Part shown: in pieces, positions 34,025 through 42,491 of the stretch
How positions within the stretch are numbered: the stretch's first letter is position 1
How the letters are laid out: each line of letters opens with the position of its first letter
Assembly (NCBI GenBank): GCA_030619925.1
Contig: JAUXAL010000001.1
Location: forward strand, 62,001 to 126,000
DNA: 64,000 nucleotides
Reading direction: 5' to 3'
Source of the DNA: Phycisphaerae bacterium
GTDB taxonomy: Bacteria > Planctomycetota > Phycisphaerae > Sedimentisphaerales > Anaerobacaceae
Notes under the pieces: model-generated
Database searches by the model: none
The model's input: only the letters and a program-made list of their open reading frames with translations
Told to the model about the DNA's origin: nothing
Program-made: the position numbers and the translations under genes

Positions 34025-36397
34025 TCAGGCGAGCTCTTCGACCTGGTCTTTCTTGGATTTGGTCTTGGCAGCTATACTTTTTATGGGTGATGGTTTTTGT
34101 GTAATCTTGCCTGTGACTTTGGCATCTCGCAGGGAAAGACCCTTACGGGCCTCGATTTTGTCAACTATGGCGTAACTTTCCACTATGGCCAGCAGGCTTA
34201 ACAGAAAGCTGAGCGTGCTTTCTGCGCCCTGGTTGGTATTAACTCCGTCACGCAAAAGGCCGTCGTTGCATCCTTTTGTCCTAAAGTCGTAGAGCGGAAT
34301 GTGCAAGTCGTTTTGGCCAAGGAACCAATCAAAGGCCTTTCTTTGAAGTGTCAAAAATCTGTCGTTTTGCGTAGCATCATAAGCAGCCCTTAGCATCATA
34401 ACCGTGCTCGCAGCTTCTATAGGTTGTTGGTCGAATGCGGCCCTTGTCCCTCCCCGCTCATACCATCCTTTGCAGCCGATGAAGCTAAAAAGGTCGCCGT
34501 TGAAAGTGTTTGCCAACAGGAATTCACAGGCCTTTTCTGCAATTTCGAGGTATTTTGGGTTGTCGAAAGTCAAGCTGGTAACAAATAGCGCATGTGGAAA
34601 GACGGCATTATCGTAAGTCAGCACATCCTCAAACCAGGGCCAATCAGGGTAGCTACTTTCTTCGTACTGAGTTACAAGGCCGTTTGCAGTTATTTCCAGC
34701 TGACGTTTTATGTCGCTGGCTCCGGGGAACTGCTTGAGATAATCACTCATACCAAGTATCGAATACGCCATACCCCTCGGCAGCTGCTTGGCCACATGTT
34801 CGACCGACCTATCAAAGCAATCTTTGACAATCGACAAGTATGCCGGCGTTGGCGGATGTGCCATAACCGTTCCCAACGCCCACAATACTCTGCCGAAGGC
34901 ATCATTTAAAGGTTCGTCCTTCCACCAGGTTCTGTCAAAATTCATAAAGTTTCTGATTGAGCCGTCACTGTTTTGTGAATGTATGATAAAAGACAAATAT
35001 GTATTGAGAAGCTCGAAAGCCTGCGGCTCAGGGTATTGGCTATAATATTTGGTCATTGCAATCACGGCCCTTGCGTTGTCGTCTGTGCAGTAGCCGTATT
35101 CGCGATTTGGTATCGTAAATTTGGCGTGCTGGTACAGGCCGGTGTCATCGGTCAGCTTTTTTATGTGGTCTAACGAGGGCTCAGGCACCTCAATACTTGA
35201 TATCGTTTCGGCTGCTGACAGCGTGGTTTTAGCGGCCATCCGCAGGGGCAACCGTTTTGCACTAAATAATTTCCAATAGGCCTGGCCGATCTTTGGCCAG
35301 GTTCTGGTTCTGCCGTAGTCGTATGCCTGTCTTCGCAGCGAATAAAACAGCGAATCTTTTTGAAGTACCTCCACTATTGCTTCAGCTATTTGTTTCGAAT
35401 CGCTGAATCGCACCAGCTTGCCTCGGCCATCGGCCAGCAGCTCCATAGCCGCCCAATAAGGCGTCGAGACAACCGCTTTGCCTGTGCCGACCGCAAATGA
35501 TAATGTGCCGCTGGTTAATTGCTCCTGGTTTAGATACGGCGTTACATAAACATCGGCTGCGCACAAAAAGTTGTGCAGCTCCTCTTCCTTTACGAACCTG
35601 TTGTGAAAGATTACGTGTTCCTGAAGCTTTAAGTCTTTTACTATTTGCTGGAGGCTGAATCTATATGATTCTCCCTCGTGTTTTAGCACAGAAGGATGGG
35701 TCATACCCAGGACTATGTACACAACAGACGGATCGGCCTTGATTATTGCCGGCATCGCCCTGAGCATCACCTCTATACCTTTGTTCTTATTGAGCAGGCC
35801 AAACGTCAAAATAGTTCTTCGGCCTTCCAAACCGAATTTGTGCTTGTAGTAGTTGCTGTCAACGAAAGGCAAATCCGGTATGCCGTGTGCGATCAATCTT
35901 ACTTTCTTGCCCGGTATATCGTAAATGTCCCGCAGCATACTGACGCCGCGCTCGTTCATCGTCACTACTCTGTAAGAGGCGTTGCAGACCTCCACTAATG
36001 ACTTGCGGTAAGCCGGGCCCGGGTCATCAATCACTGTATGAAGGGTTGTTATTATGGGGGCCTTTAGTCTGTTGAGCAGCAGGCCCAGATATGCGCCGGC
36101 TTCGCCACCAAAAAGGCCGAATTCGTGCTGCACAGAAATCACGTCAACGTGACTGAAATTGATGTAATCGGCGGCACATATATAATCACTTTTCACATTT
36201 TGGCGGATCTCGAACTTAACCGGGTCACTATATCTCAGGTCGTTGTCCGACCGCACTGCAACTACCAATGGTTCGAATTCGCCCTTGGCCGCTGATGCTG
36301 TACTTTTTATAAGGTCTGATGTAAAAGTCGCAATTCCACATATTCTTGGGGGGAAAGAAGAAATCAACACCACTTTTTTAGGTGAGTCTTTTGCCAT
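34025..36397 (-). CDS. GT4 glycosyltransferase fused to a six-hairpin glycosidase-like domain
   Basis: A 790-residue cytoplasmic protein. The N-terminal half (about 1-385) is a GT-B glycosyltransferase family 4 enzyme: FPPRICGIATFTSDLI, SVQHEFGLFGGEAG, TFGLLNKNKGIEVMLRAMP and YLNQEQLTSGTLSFAVGTGK with the donor-binding Glu. The C-terminal half (about 420-760) reads as an alpha-helical (alpha/alpha) toroid: GYCTDDNARAVIAM, WWKDEPLNDAFGRVLWALG, DWPWFEDVLTYDNAVFPHAL and NQGAESTLSFLLSLLAI. Similar fusions occur in Bacteroidetes and planctomycetes near mannoside enzymes, but the product is unknown. The first in-frame ATG is at 36397. Confidence 0.82.
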   Translation of the reverse strand: MAKDSPKKVVLISSFPPRICGIATFTSDLIKSTASAAKGEFEPLVVAVRSDNDLRYSDPVKFEIRQNVKSDYICAADYINFSHVDVISVQHEFGLFGGEAGAYLGLLLNRLKAPIITTLHTVIDDPGPAYRKSLVEVCNASYRVVTMNERGVSMLRDIYDIPGKKVRLIAHGIPDLPFVDSNYYKHKFGLEGRRTILTFGLLNKNKGIEVMLRAMPAIIKADPSVVYIVLGMTHPSVLKHEGESYRFSLQQIVKDLKLQEHVIFHNRFVKEEELHNFLCAADVYVTPYLNQEQLTSGTLSFAVGTGKAVVSTPYWAAMELLADGRGKLVRFSDSKQIAEAIVEVLQKDSLFYSLRRQAYDYGRTRTWPKIGQAYWKLFSAKRLPLRMAAKTTLSAAETISSIEVPEPSLDHIKKLTDDTGLYQHAKFTIPNREYGYCTDDNARAVIAMTKYYSQYPEPQAFELLNTYLSFIIHSQNSDGSIRNFMNFDRTWWKDEPLNDAFGRVLWALGTVMAHPPTPAYLSIVKDCFDRSVEHVAKQLPRGMAYSILGMSDYLKQFPGASDIKRQLEITANGLVTQYEESSYPDWPWFEDVLTYDNAVFPHALFVTSLTFDNPKYLEIAEKACEFLLANTFNGDLFSFIGCKGWYERGGTRAAFDQQPIEAASTVMMLRAAYDATQNDRFLTLQRKAFDWFLGQNDLHIPLYDFRTKGCNDGLLRDGVNTNQGAESTLSFLLSLLAIVESYAIVDKIEARKGLSLRDAKVTGKITQKPSPIKSIAAKTKSKKDQVEELA

Positions 36398-36611
36398 TCG
36401 TAATACCCCATTTGGAATAGCTACAAAATGAGCGCCAACTATTTTAGGAATGCTTGAACCATCTGTCAAGTGAATTAACTGTCGAACTGGTATAAAATAT
36501 GTTTTTTCCGCGCCGGTAAATTGGTTATCTGCTGTTAGGAGTCAAATATAGGGAATTTGGCAAAATATTTCTTAAATCCTGACTAATTTTCAATTTTTTT
36601 GCACTAAAGAT

Positions 36612-36660
36612 TGACAAATTCGTATAATATACTACTAATTTAGTAGGAATAATTGGAGGC
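36612..36660 (+). promoter_or_regulatory. rrf2 promoter with IscR/CymR-like palindromic operator
   Basis: TTGACA at 36611-36616 is a consensus -35 box. The perfect inverted repeat CTACTAATTTAGTAG at 36632-36646 overlaps the expected -10 position (17-base spacing to ACTAAT), and GGAGG follows at 36655. ACTA-N3-TAGT with flanking symmetry resembles sites of Rrf2-family regulators such as IscR. Autoregulation of the downstream cysteine/Fe-S operon is inferred. Confidence 0.6.
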
Positions 36661-36665
36661 CGGCT

Positions 36666-37100
36666 ATGAAGCTTTCAACCCGGACCCGATATGGTATGAG
36701 GGCCATAATAGAACTCGCTGAAAACGACCGCAAGAGGCCTTTGCAGCTTAAAGTCATTGCCCAGCGCCAGGATATATCCGCCAAATATCTGGAACAATTG
36801 ATGGTCGTGCTCAAATCAGCAGGATTTGTCAGAAGCATCAGAGGCGCCAAAGGCGGCTATCTTCTTGCCAAAGCTCCAAACCAAATTAAACTTAGCGATA
36901 TTTTTCACTGCTTGGAAGGCACTGTCAGTACAGTCGAGTGCATTGAAAACGAAGATTACTGCAAGCGGGCTGCCGATTGTGTGGCCAGGCAAGTCTGGAC
37001 ACAGGTGCAGGAGGCAATTGAAAATGTTCTGCAGTCTATAACACTGCAGGATGTCGTTGACAGGGCCAAAGGTGATAAAGCATTAGATTATCAAATATAG
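36666..37100 (+). CDS. Rrf2-family transcriptional regulator (IscR/CymR-like)
   Basis: A 144-residue protein with the Rrf2 winged helix ([52 protein letters not shown]). Three cysteines at 92, 99 and 105 ([15 protein letters not shown]) match the spacing of the [2Fe-2S] ligands of IscR (92, 98, 104), so it may sense Fe-S status; Rrf2 proteins of the CymR type instead sense cysteine synthesis. The next gene, cysK, starts 19 bases downstream, and CysK is the known partner of CymR. A palindromic operator candidate lies just upstream. Confidence 0.92.
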   Translation: MKLSTRTRYGMRAIIELAENDRKRPLQLKVIAQRQDISAKYLEQLMVVLKSAGFVRSIRGAKGGYLLAKAPNQIKLSDIFHCLEGTVSTVECIENEDYCKRAADCVARQVWTQVQEAIENVLQSITLQDVVDRAKGDKALDYQI

Positions 37101-37119
37101 TAACGTCACAGGAGAAATT

Positions 37120-38040
37120 ATGAGTGCGATATTCGAAGACATGACCGCTGCGGTTGGTTCTACGCCGTTAGTGCGAATCAACAAGCTCGGGGCCGGCAAA
37201 ACAACCATTTTAGCCAAACTCGAATCATATAATCCCTGCGGCAGTGTAAAGGACAGAATTGCAAAGTCGATGATAGAAGCAGCCGAAAAACAGGGGCTGA
37301 TAAAACCGGGCACTGTTATAATTGAACCGACCAGTGGCAATACCGGAATAGGCCTTGCCTTTATTTGTGCTGTAAAGGGATATCGATTAATGTTGACTAT
37401 GCCGGAATCGATGAGCATAGAGAGAAGGAAGCTGCTGAAGTTGTTTGGTGCCGAAATTGTGCTTACGTCGGCTGAGCTTGGCATGACCGGAGCTGTGCAA
37501 GAAGCCGAACAGCTCGTGGCCCAAAACTCCAATTCCTTTATGCCGCAGCAATTTAACAACCCTGCTAATCCGCAGATTCACGCCGAAACCACCGCGGAAG
37601 AGATTTGGAACGATACTGACGGCAAGGTTGATATTTTTGTTGCCGGTATCGGGACAGGCGGGACCTTGACCGGATGCGCCGAAGTGCTAAAACAGCGCAA
37701 TAAGAACTTAAAGGCCGTGGCGTTGGAGCCGGAAGATTCGCCGGTACTTTCCGGCGGCAAACCCGGCCCGCATAAGATACAAGGTATAGGGGCGGGGTTT
37801 GTGCCGCAGGTCTTGAATGTTGATGCGATTGACGAGATTATACAGGTCTCGAATGACGACGCTATGGAAACGGCCCGACAATTGGCGGCGAAAGAGGGGA
37901 TATTGGCCGGCGTAAGCTCAGGCGCCGCGATGTGGGCGGCAATGCAGCTTTCCCAGCGGGTGGAAAACCAAGGCAAAACAATAGTGGTGATCTTACCCGA
38001 CACCGGCGAGAGGTATATCTCCACCGAAATGTTTGAGTAA
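37120..38040 (+). CDS. cysK: Cysteine synthase (O-acetylserine sulfhydrylase)
   Basis: A PLP enzyme that makes cysteine from O-acetylserine and sulfide. Length 306 is normal. The PLP Lys44 lies in NPCGSVKDR, the phosphate-binding loop is IGTGGTLTG and the substrate loop is PTSGNTGIG. The C-terminal [16 protein letters not shown] is characteristic. Followed after 37 bases by the serine acetyltransferase gene that makes its substrate, and preceded by the Rrf2 regulator. Confidence 0.96.
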   Translation: MSAIFEDMTAAVGSTPLVRINKLGAGKTTILAKLESYNPCGSVKDRIAKSMIEAAEKQGLIKPGTVIIEPTSGNTGIGLAFICAVKGYRLMLTMPESMSIERRKLLKLFGAEIVLTSAELGMTGAVQEAEQLVAQNSNSFMPQQFNNPANPQIHAETTAEEIWNDTDGKVDIFVAGIGTGGTLTGCAEVLKQRNKNLKAVALEPEDSPVLSGGKPGPHKIQGIGAGFVPQVLNVDAIDEIIQVSNDDAMETARQLAAKEGILAGVSSGAAMWAAMQLSQRVENQGKTIVVILPDTGERYISTEMFE

Positions 38041-38077
38041 CAGTGGAAGACTTTTGTCCTTGCGAGAGGGTCCGACA

Positions 38078-39028
38078 ATGCGAAAAAGAAAGTTGACCGA
38101 CAAAAAAATCGAAGACCTGGTTGGTGAAATTGCCCGGACGTATCGAGACGATTCCGGCATAAATTTTATCGATGCTTCTAATCTGCCGGTCAGAGGCGAG
38201 ATTCTGGAGATTCTTGATTTGCTCTTTGAAGTGCTTTTCCCGGGCTATACCGGCAACAGGACGGTTACAAAATCAAATATCAATTTCATTGTCGGTGATA
38301 TTCTGTGCCAGGTCTATACCGACCTTTCCAGGCAAATAGAGCGAGCCTACAAGTACCGCTGCAGAATGGAGAAATGTGACAGCCGGGGATGCCGGACAAT
38401 GGCGGAGGATGTTACCCGACATTTATTGACTCGACTGTCCAAGATAAGAGAGCTGCTAAAAAGTGATGTCGGCGCAGCCTTTGATGGGGACCCCGCTGCA
38501 AAGTCTTACGAGGAAATCGTGATAAGTTACCCGTGCATCATAGCAATTGCGACGTATCGTATTGCCCACGAATTGTATCTAAAACAGGTGCCGTTAATTC
38601 CACGAATAATGACCGAATGTGCGCACGCAAAAACCGGTATTGACATACATCCCGGAGCAAACATAGGCAGGAACTTCTTTATCGACCACGGTACCGGTGT
38701 CGTAATAGGGGAAACAACCGTTATAGGTGACCATGTCAAAATTTATCAAGGCGCCACGCTCGGAGCTTTGAGCTTCCCGAAGGATGAGAGAGGAAGGGTA
38801 ATAAAAGGCGGCAAAAGACATCCGACAATAGAGGACAATGTAACAATCTATGCTGAGGCAACGATATTGGGCGATGTAGTCATCGGAAAAGATGCTGTAA
38901 TCGGCGGCAATGTCTGGATAAAAGAGTCGGTACCGCCCGGTGTTACCGTTGCCACGCCACATCCCGATTTGGTCTACACAAAACACAAGAAACCAAAAAC
39001 CAAACAACAGAGCCCTAAACGTAAGTGA
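38078..39028 (+). CDS. cysE: Serine O-acetyltransferase
   Basis: Acetylates serine to O-acetylserine, the substrate of CysK. The 316-residue form has an extended N-terminal helical domain as in EpsC-type plant-like enzymes, and a left-handed hexapeptide beta-helix (GIDIHPGANIGRNFFIDHGT, GVVIGETTVIGDHVKIYQGA, GDVVIGKDAVIGGNVWIK) with catalytic His in DIHPGA and DHGTG. An unusual Cys cluster (CRMEKCDSRGC at 95-105) sits in the helical part and is not typical of CysE. ATG 38078 is preferred (GAGAGGG upstream). Confidence 0.93.
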   Translation: MRKRKLTDKKIEDLVGEIARTYRDDSGINFIDASNLPVRGEILEILDLLFEVLFPGYTGNRTVTKSNINFIVGDILCQVYTDLSRQIERAYKYRCRMEKCDSRGCRTMAEDVTRHLLTRLSKIRELLKSDVGAAFDGDPAAKSYEEIVISYPCIIAIATYRIAHELYLKQVPLIPRIMTECAHAKTGIDIHPGANIGRNFFIDHGTGVVIGETTVIGDHVKIYQGATLGALSFPKDERGRVIKGGKRHPTIEDNVTIYAEATILGDVVIGKDAVIGGNVWIKESVPPGVTVATPHPDLVYTKHKKPKTKQQSPKRK

Positions 39029-39046
39029 GGGGTAGAACAGCTTACA

Positions 39047-39964
39047 ATGAACAATAAACTCATAGACAAAATCGAGCAGCTAAAACAACAGCGCAGGGCT
39101 GTCATACTTGCACACAACTATCAGCCCGGCGAGATACAAGACTTAGCTGATTTTGGTGGTGATTCGTTGGGACTGAGCATAAAGGCGGCCGAGACCGACG
39201 CAGATGTAATCGTATTTTGCGGTGTGCAGTTTATGGCTGAGACCGCCGCTATTCTTTCACCTCAAAAGACCGTCCTTTTGCCGGACAAACACGCCGGCTG
39301 CCCGCTGGCTGATATGATAACCGCAGAGCAGTTACGCCAGCTAAAGCAACAGCATCCCGATGCGTTGGTCGTCTGTTACGTAAACAGCTCCGCAGAAGTC
39401 AAGGCCGAGAGCGATTATTGCTGCACCAGTGCCAACGCCGTTGAAGTGGTCGAATCATTGCCCCCCGATAGGAAAATCATCTTTGTGCCGGACCAGCATC
39501 TCGGCCGGTTCGTTGTCGAAAAAACCGGTAGAGACCTTGTGCTTTGGCCGGGTTATTGCCACGTACATGTGGTAATAACCGAAGAGGACATTAAAAATGC
39601 AAAGGCAGAATACCCGGATGCGGTTGTAATGGTGCACCCGGAATGCACCGAGCCGGTCAAAGAGCTTTCAGACCAGATACTTAGCACCGGTCAAATGCTT
39701 AAGTGTGCCGCCAGGAGCACGGCAAAGCGGTTTATCGTGGGCACAGAGGTTGGTATAATTCACGCCTTGAAGAGACAAAGTCCCGACAAAGAATTTTTCC
39801 CGGCCACTGAAAGAGCGATTTGTCCTAATATGAAGCTGATGACATTGGAAAAAATCGCCTGGGCGTTGGAGGATATGCAATACAAAGTCACCGTTCCACA
39901 GGACATAAGAATAAGGGCCCAAAAGGCACTTGACAGGATGGTGGAAATAAAAAGTAAAAAGTGA
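39047..39964 (+). CDS. nadA: Quinolinate synthase
   Basis: NadA condenses iminoaspartate with dihydroxyacetone phosphate to quinolinate for NAD synthesis, using one [4Fe-4S] cluster. At 305 residues it is the short bacterial/archaeal type. The cluster ligands are Cys85 (AGCPLAD), Cys171 (GYCHVH) and Cys259 (AICPNMK). It starts 18 bases after cysE. No nadB or nadC is adjacent; the gene lies among sulfur and Fe-S genes. The last codons (EIKSKK) and the stop run into an AAAAAGTAAAAAGTG repeat. Confidence 0.96.
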   Translation: MNNKLIDKIEQLKQQRRAVILAHNYQPGEIQDLADFGGDSLGLSIKAAETDADVIVFCGVQFMAETAAILSPQKTVLLPDKHAGCPLADMITAEQLRQLKQQHPDALVVCYVNSSAEVKAESDYCCTSANAVEVVESLPPDRKIIFVPDQHLGRFVVEKTGRDLVLWPGYCHVHVVITEEDIKNAKAEYPDAVVMVHPECTEPVKELSDQILSTGQMLKCAARSTAKRFIVGTEVGIIHALKRQSPDKEFFPATERAICPNMKLMTLEKIAWALEDMQYKVTVPQDIRIRAQKALDRMVEIKSKK

Positions 39965-39988
39965 GAAGTAAAAAGTAAAAACGCACGT
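39943..39988. repeat. AAAAAGT degenerate repeat at the nadA 3' end
   Basis: AATAAAAAGTAAAAAGTGAG and AAGTAAAAAGTAAAAACG overlap the last six codons of nadA and continue to the ribosome-site region of metY. It appears to be another member of the short-word repeat class that reaches into gene ends. Confidence 0.6.
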
Positions 39989-40008
39989 TAAAGGAAGGTT
40001 CCAAAGAA

Positions 40009-41298
40009 ATGGACGAAGAGACTAAATATCATTTGGAGACACTGGCCTTACACGCCGGCCAGAAACCGGATTCAGATACACTCAGTCGGGCTGTGCCTGT
40101 TTATCAGACCACCAGCTATTGTTTCAAGAACACCGACCATGCAGCGAATCTGTTTGCCCTCAAAGAATTTGGAAACATTTATACCAGACTGATGAATCCT
40201 ACAAACGACGTATTGGAAAAGCGGCTGGCTGCGCTCGAGGGCGGCGTAGGCGGTCTGGCATTGAGTTCAGGCCAGTCGGCCATCTATGTCAGCATCTTCA
40301 ATATTTGCGGCGCGGGCGGCCACATTGTATCTTCAAATTCCCTCTACGGAGGGACAGTCACCCTGTTTAGTCAAACCTTCCGAAAGCTCGGCATTGAAGT
40401 AACTTTCGTCGACCCCAAGGACCCCGAGAATTTTGCCAGGGCAATCAAGGATAATACCCGGCTGATTTATATAGAGAGCATCGGCAATCCCAAAAACGAT
40501 ATTTTGCAGTATGAGAAAATAGCCGACATTGCCCGAAAAAATGGTATGCCAGTAATTTGCGATAATACTGTTACCACGCCCATCCTCTTTAGGCCGATTG
40601 AATACGGTATCGACATTGTAGTTCATAGCTGCACGAAGTTCATCGGCGGGCACGGCACAAGCATCGGCGGGGCCATTGTTGATTCGGGCAAATTCGACTG
40701 GACAAACGGCCGGTATCCTGATCTTACTGAGCCGGACCCAAGTTATCATGGTGTCAAATACGTCGAGTCCTTTGGCGAGCTGGCTTACATCATAAAGGCC
40801 AGGACGCAATTCTTGCGGGATATGGGCTCCTGTATGTCACCGTTTAACGCATTTCTGTTTTTGCAGGGGCTTGAGACACTGCATCTGCGCATGTCCAGGC
40901 ACAGTGAAAATGCCCTGAAACTCGCAGAGTGGTTCGAAAAACAGGATGCAGTTACCTGGGTGAATTATCCGGGACTAAAATCGCATCCGGACAATGCACT
41001 TGCCAAAAAATATCTGCCCAAAGGACAGGGCGCCATCTTGGGCTTTGGAATTGCCGGTGGCAGGGAAGCTGGTATAAAGTTTATCAACAATGTCAAATTA
41101 GCCAGTCACCTTGCAAATGTAGGGGACAGCAAAACTTTGGTAATACACCCTGCCAGTACGACGCATCAGCAATTGACCGAAGCCGAGCAGCTTGCCGCCG
41201 GCGTAACAGATGATTATGTTCGCGTCTCGGCCGGTACCGAACACATCGATGATATAATAGCCGATTTCAAACAGGCACTTAAAGCGAGCCAGAAATAA
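40009..41298 (+). CDS. metY: O-acetylhomoserine sulfhydrylase (Cys/Met metabolism PLP enzyme)
   Basis: A 429-residue PLP enzyme of the Cys/Met metabolism family, about the length of MetY. It shows [15 protein letters not shown] at the start, the substrate loop [20 protein letters not shown], the PLP-binding Asp in [10 protein letters not shown], the Schiff-base Lys in [11 protein letters not shown] and the C-terminal [17 protein letters not shown]. It transfers sulfide to O-acetylhomoserine, giving homocysteine. It is placed 44 bases after nadA in the sulfur operon; an adjacent acetyltransferase for homoserine is not seen. Confidence 0.93.
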   Translation: MDEETKYHLETLALHAGQKPDSDTLSRAVPVYQTTSYCFKNTDHAANLFALKEFGNIYTRLMNPTNDVLEKRLAALEGGVGGLALSSGQSAIYVSIFNICGAGGHIVSSNSLYGGTVTLFSQTFRKLGIEVTFVDPKDPENFARAIKDNTRLIYIESIGNPKNDILQYEKIADIARKNGMPVICDNTVTTPILFRPIEYGIDIVVHSCTKFIGGHGTSIGGAIVDSGKFDWTNGRYPDLTEPDPSYHGVKYVESFGELAYIIKARTQFLRDMGSCMSPFNAFLFLQGLETLHLRMSRHSENALKLAEWFEKQDAVTWVNYPGLKSHPDNALAKKYLPKGQGAILGFGIAGGREAGIKFINNVKLASHLANVGDSKTLVIHPASTTHQQLTEAEQLAAGVTDDYVRVSAGTEHIDDIIADFKQALKASQK

Positions 41299-41371
41299 AA
41301 ACCATATATGAATATCGAATTTCGAACAGCAAATTTCCTTGAACGAGCTACGAGATACGAGGCACGAAAGC

Positions 41372-42253
41372 ATGTGGGAATATACAGATAAGCTAAAAGA
41401 TCATTTTTTCAACCCGCGAAATGTCGGCGAAATAGATGACCCCGACGGCGTCGGCGAGGTTGGTTCCCTTGCCTGCGGTGATGCGTTGAAACTGACGCTC
41501 AAACTCGATGAGAACGGCAGAATCAAGGACGCAAAGTTCAAGACCTTCGGCTGTGCAAGCGCAATCGCAACATCATCGGTATTAACTGAGATGATAAAGG
41601 GCCTGACTCTGGACGAGGCCGACAAAGTAACCAACAAGGACATCGCTGACTATCTCGGCGGTTTGCCCGAGCAGAAGATGCACTGCTCGGTTATGGGCAG
41701 GGAAGCGCTTGAGGCCGCAATTGAAAATTACCGAACCGGCGGCAAGAAGAAACATGAGCTTGAAGGCAGAGTAGTCTGCAACTGTTTTGGCGTGACCGAG
41801 AGTGAGATCGCCAGAGTAATACGCGAGAACAATCTGACGACCGTTGAGCAGGTGACGAATTACTGCAAGGCCGGCGGTGGCTGCGGCGGATGCGCCGGCG
41901 AAATCGAAAAGATAATAGAAAAGATACATGGTGATAAAGTAAAAGAAGTACCTGCGCTGGTGCCTCGATGGGCCGGCAAACTTACTAATATTGCCAAGAT
42001 TCAGTTGATCCAGCAGACAATCAACGAGCAAATCAGGCCGGTCCTACGGCCTCACGGAGGCAATATTGAGCTGATAGACGTTGAAGGAAATAAAGTTATC
42101 GTCGCATTTAGGGGCATGTGTGCCCAATGCAGACTGGCCGAGTTTACAATGAAAGATGTCGTCGAAGCAAAACTAAGGGAGTTCGTCTCGGAAGAACTCT
42201 TCGTCGAGGAAGACAAAGAGTCCGCCCAGCAGCCACACAATCATAGAGAATAA
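41372..42253 (+). CDS. nifU: NifU-type Fe-S cluster scaffold
   Basis: A 293-residue three-domain NifU. The IscU-like scaffold carries Cys35, Cys61 and Cys105; the central BFD-like [2Fe-2S] domain has VVCNCFG and GGGCGGCAGE (Cys136, 138, 171, 174); the C-terminal Nfu domain has GMCAQCRLAEFT (Cys250, 253). It assembles Fe-S clusters using sulfur from NifS, encoded next. ATG 41372 is preferred: residues before it would come from a GAGATACGAGGCACGA repeat. No nitrogenase genes are present, so this is the general or housekeeping Fe-S system. Confidence 0.94.
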   Translation: MWEYTDKLKDHFFNPRNVGEIDDPDGVGEVGSLACGDALKLTLKLDENGRIKDAKFKTFGCASAIATSSVLTEMIKGLTLDEADKVTNKDIADYLGGLPEQKMHCSVMGREALEAAIENYRTGGKKKHELEGRVVCNCFGVTESEIARVIRENNLTTVEQVTNYCKAGGGCGGCAGEIEKIIEKIHGDKVKEVPALVPRWAGKLTNIAKIQLIQQTINEQIRPVLRPHGGNIELIDVEGNKVIVAFRGMCAQCRLAEFTMKDVVEAKLREFVSEELFVEEDKESAQQPHNHRE

Positions 42254-42263
42254 ATGAGGTATT

Positions 42264-42436
42264 GTTTAGCCGTCGCCGGCACGGCGACGCATGTTTAGCC
42301 CCCAGTTTTACTGAGGGTTTGGACCCTGCGGTTTTACCGCGTAAAATAATATTTAGCCCCCCAATTTATTGGGGGGTTGTTTAGCCGTCGCCGGCACGGC
42401 GACGCATGTTTAGCCCCTAGTTTTACTGGGGGGTTG
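42264..42436 (+). repeat. Tandem GTCGCCGG and TTTAGCCCC hairpins between nifU and nifS
   Basis: Order: TTTAGCCGTCGCCGGCACGG hairpin, TTTAGCCCCCAGTTTTACTG hairpin, a CCCTGCGGTTTTACCGCG hairpin, TTTAGCCCCCCAATTTATTG hairpin, then a second GTCGCCGG hairpin and a further TTTAGCCCC hairpin. Each can form a strong stem, so the 238-base gap may reduce read-through to nifS or stabilise mRNA ends. Confidence 0.85.
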
Positions 42437-42491
42437 GACTCTACAATTTGCCGATAGGTTGCGACACTACTAATATACAGGACTGAACATA

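Noticed and set aside
39965..40008. SAM or other sulfur riboswitch before metY
   Set aside because: The leader is only 44 bases and consists largely of AAAAAGT repeat; no aptamer-sized structure fits.
42264..42436. Possible CRISPR array
   Set aside because: The units are self-complementary hairpins of two alternating types with no constant spacers and no cas genes nearby.
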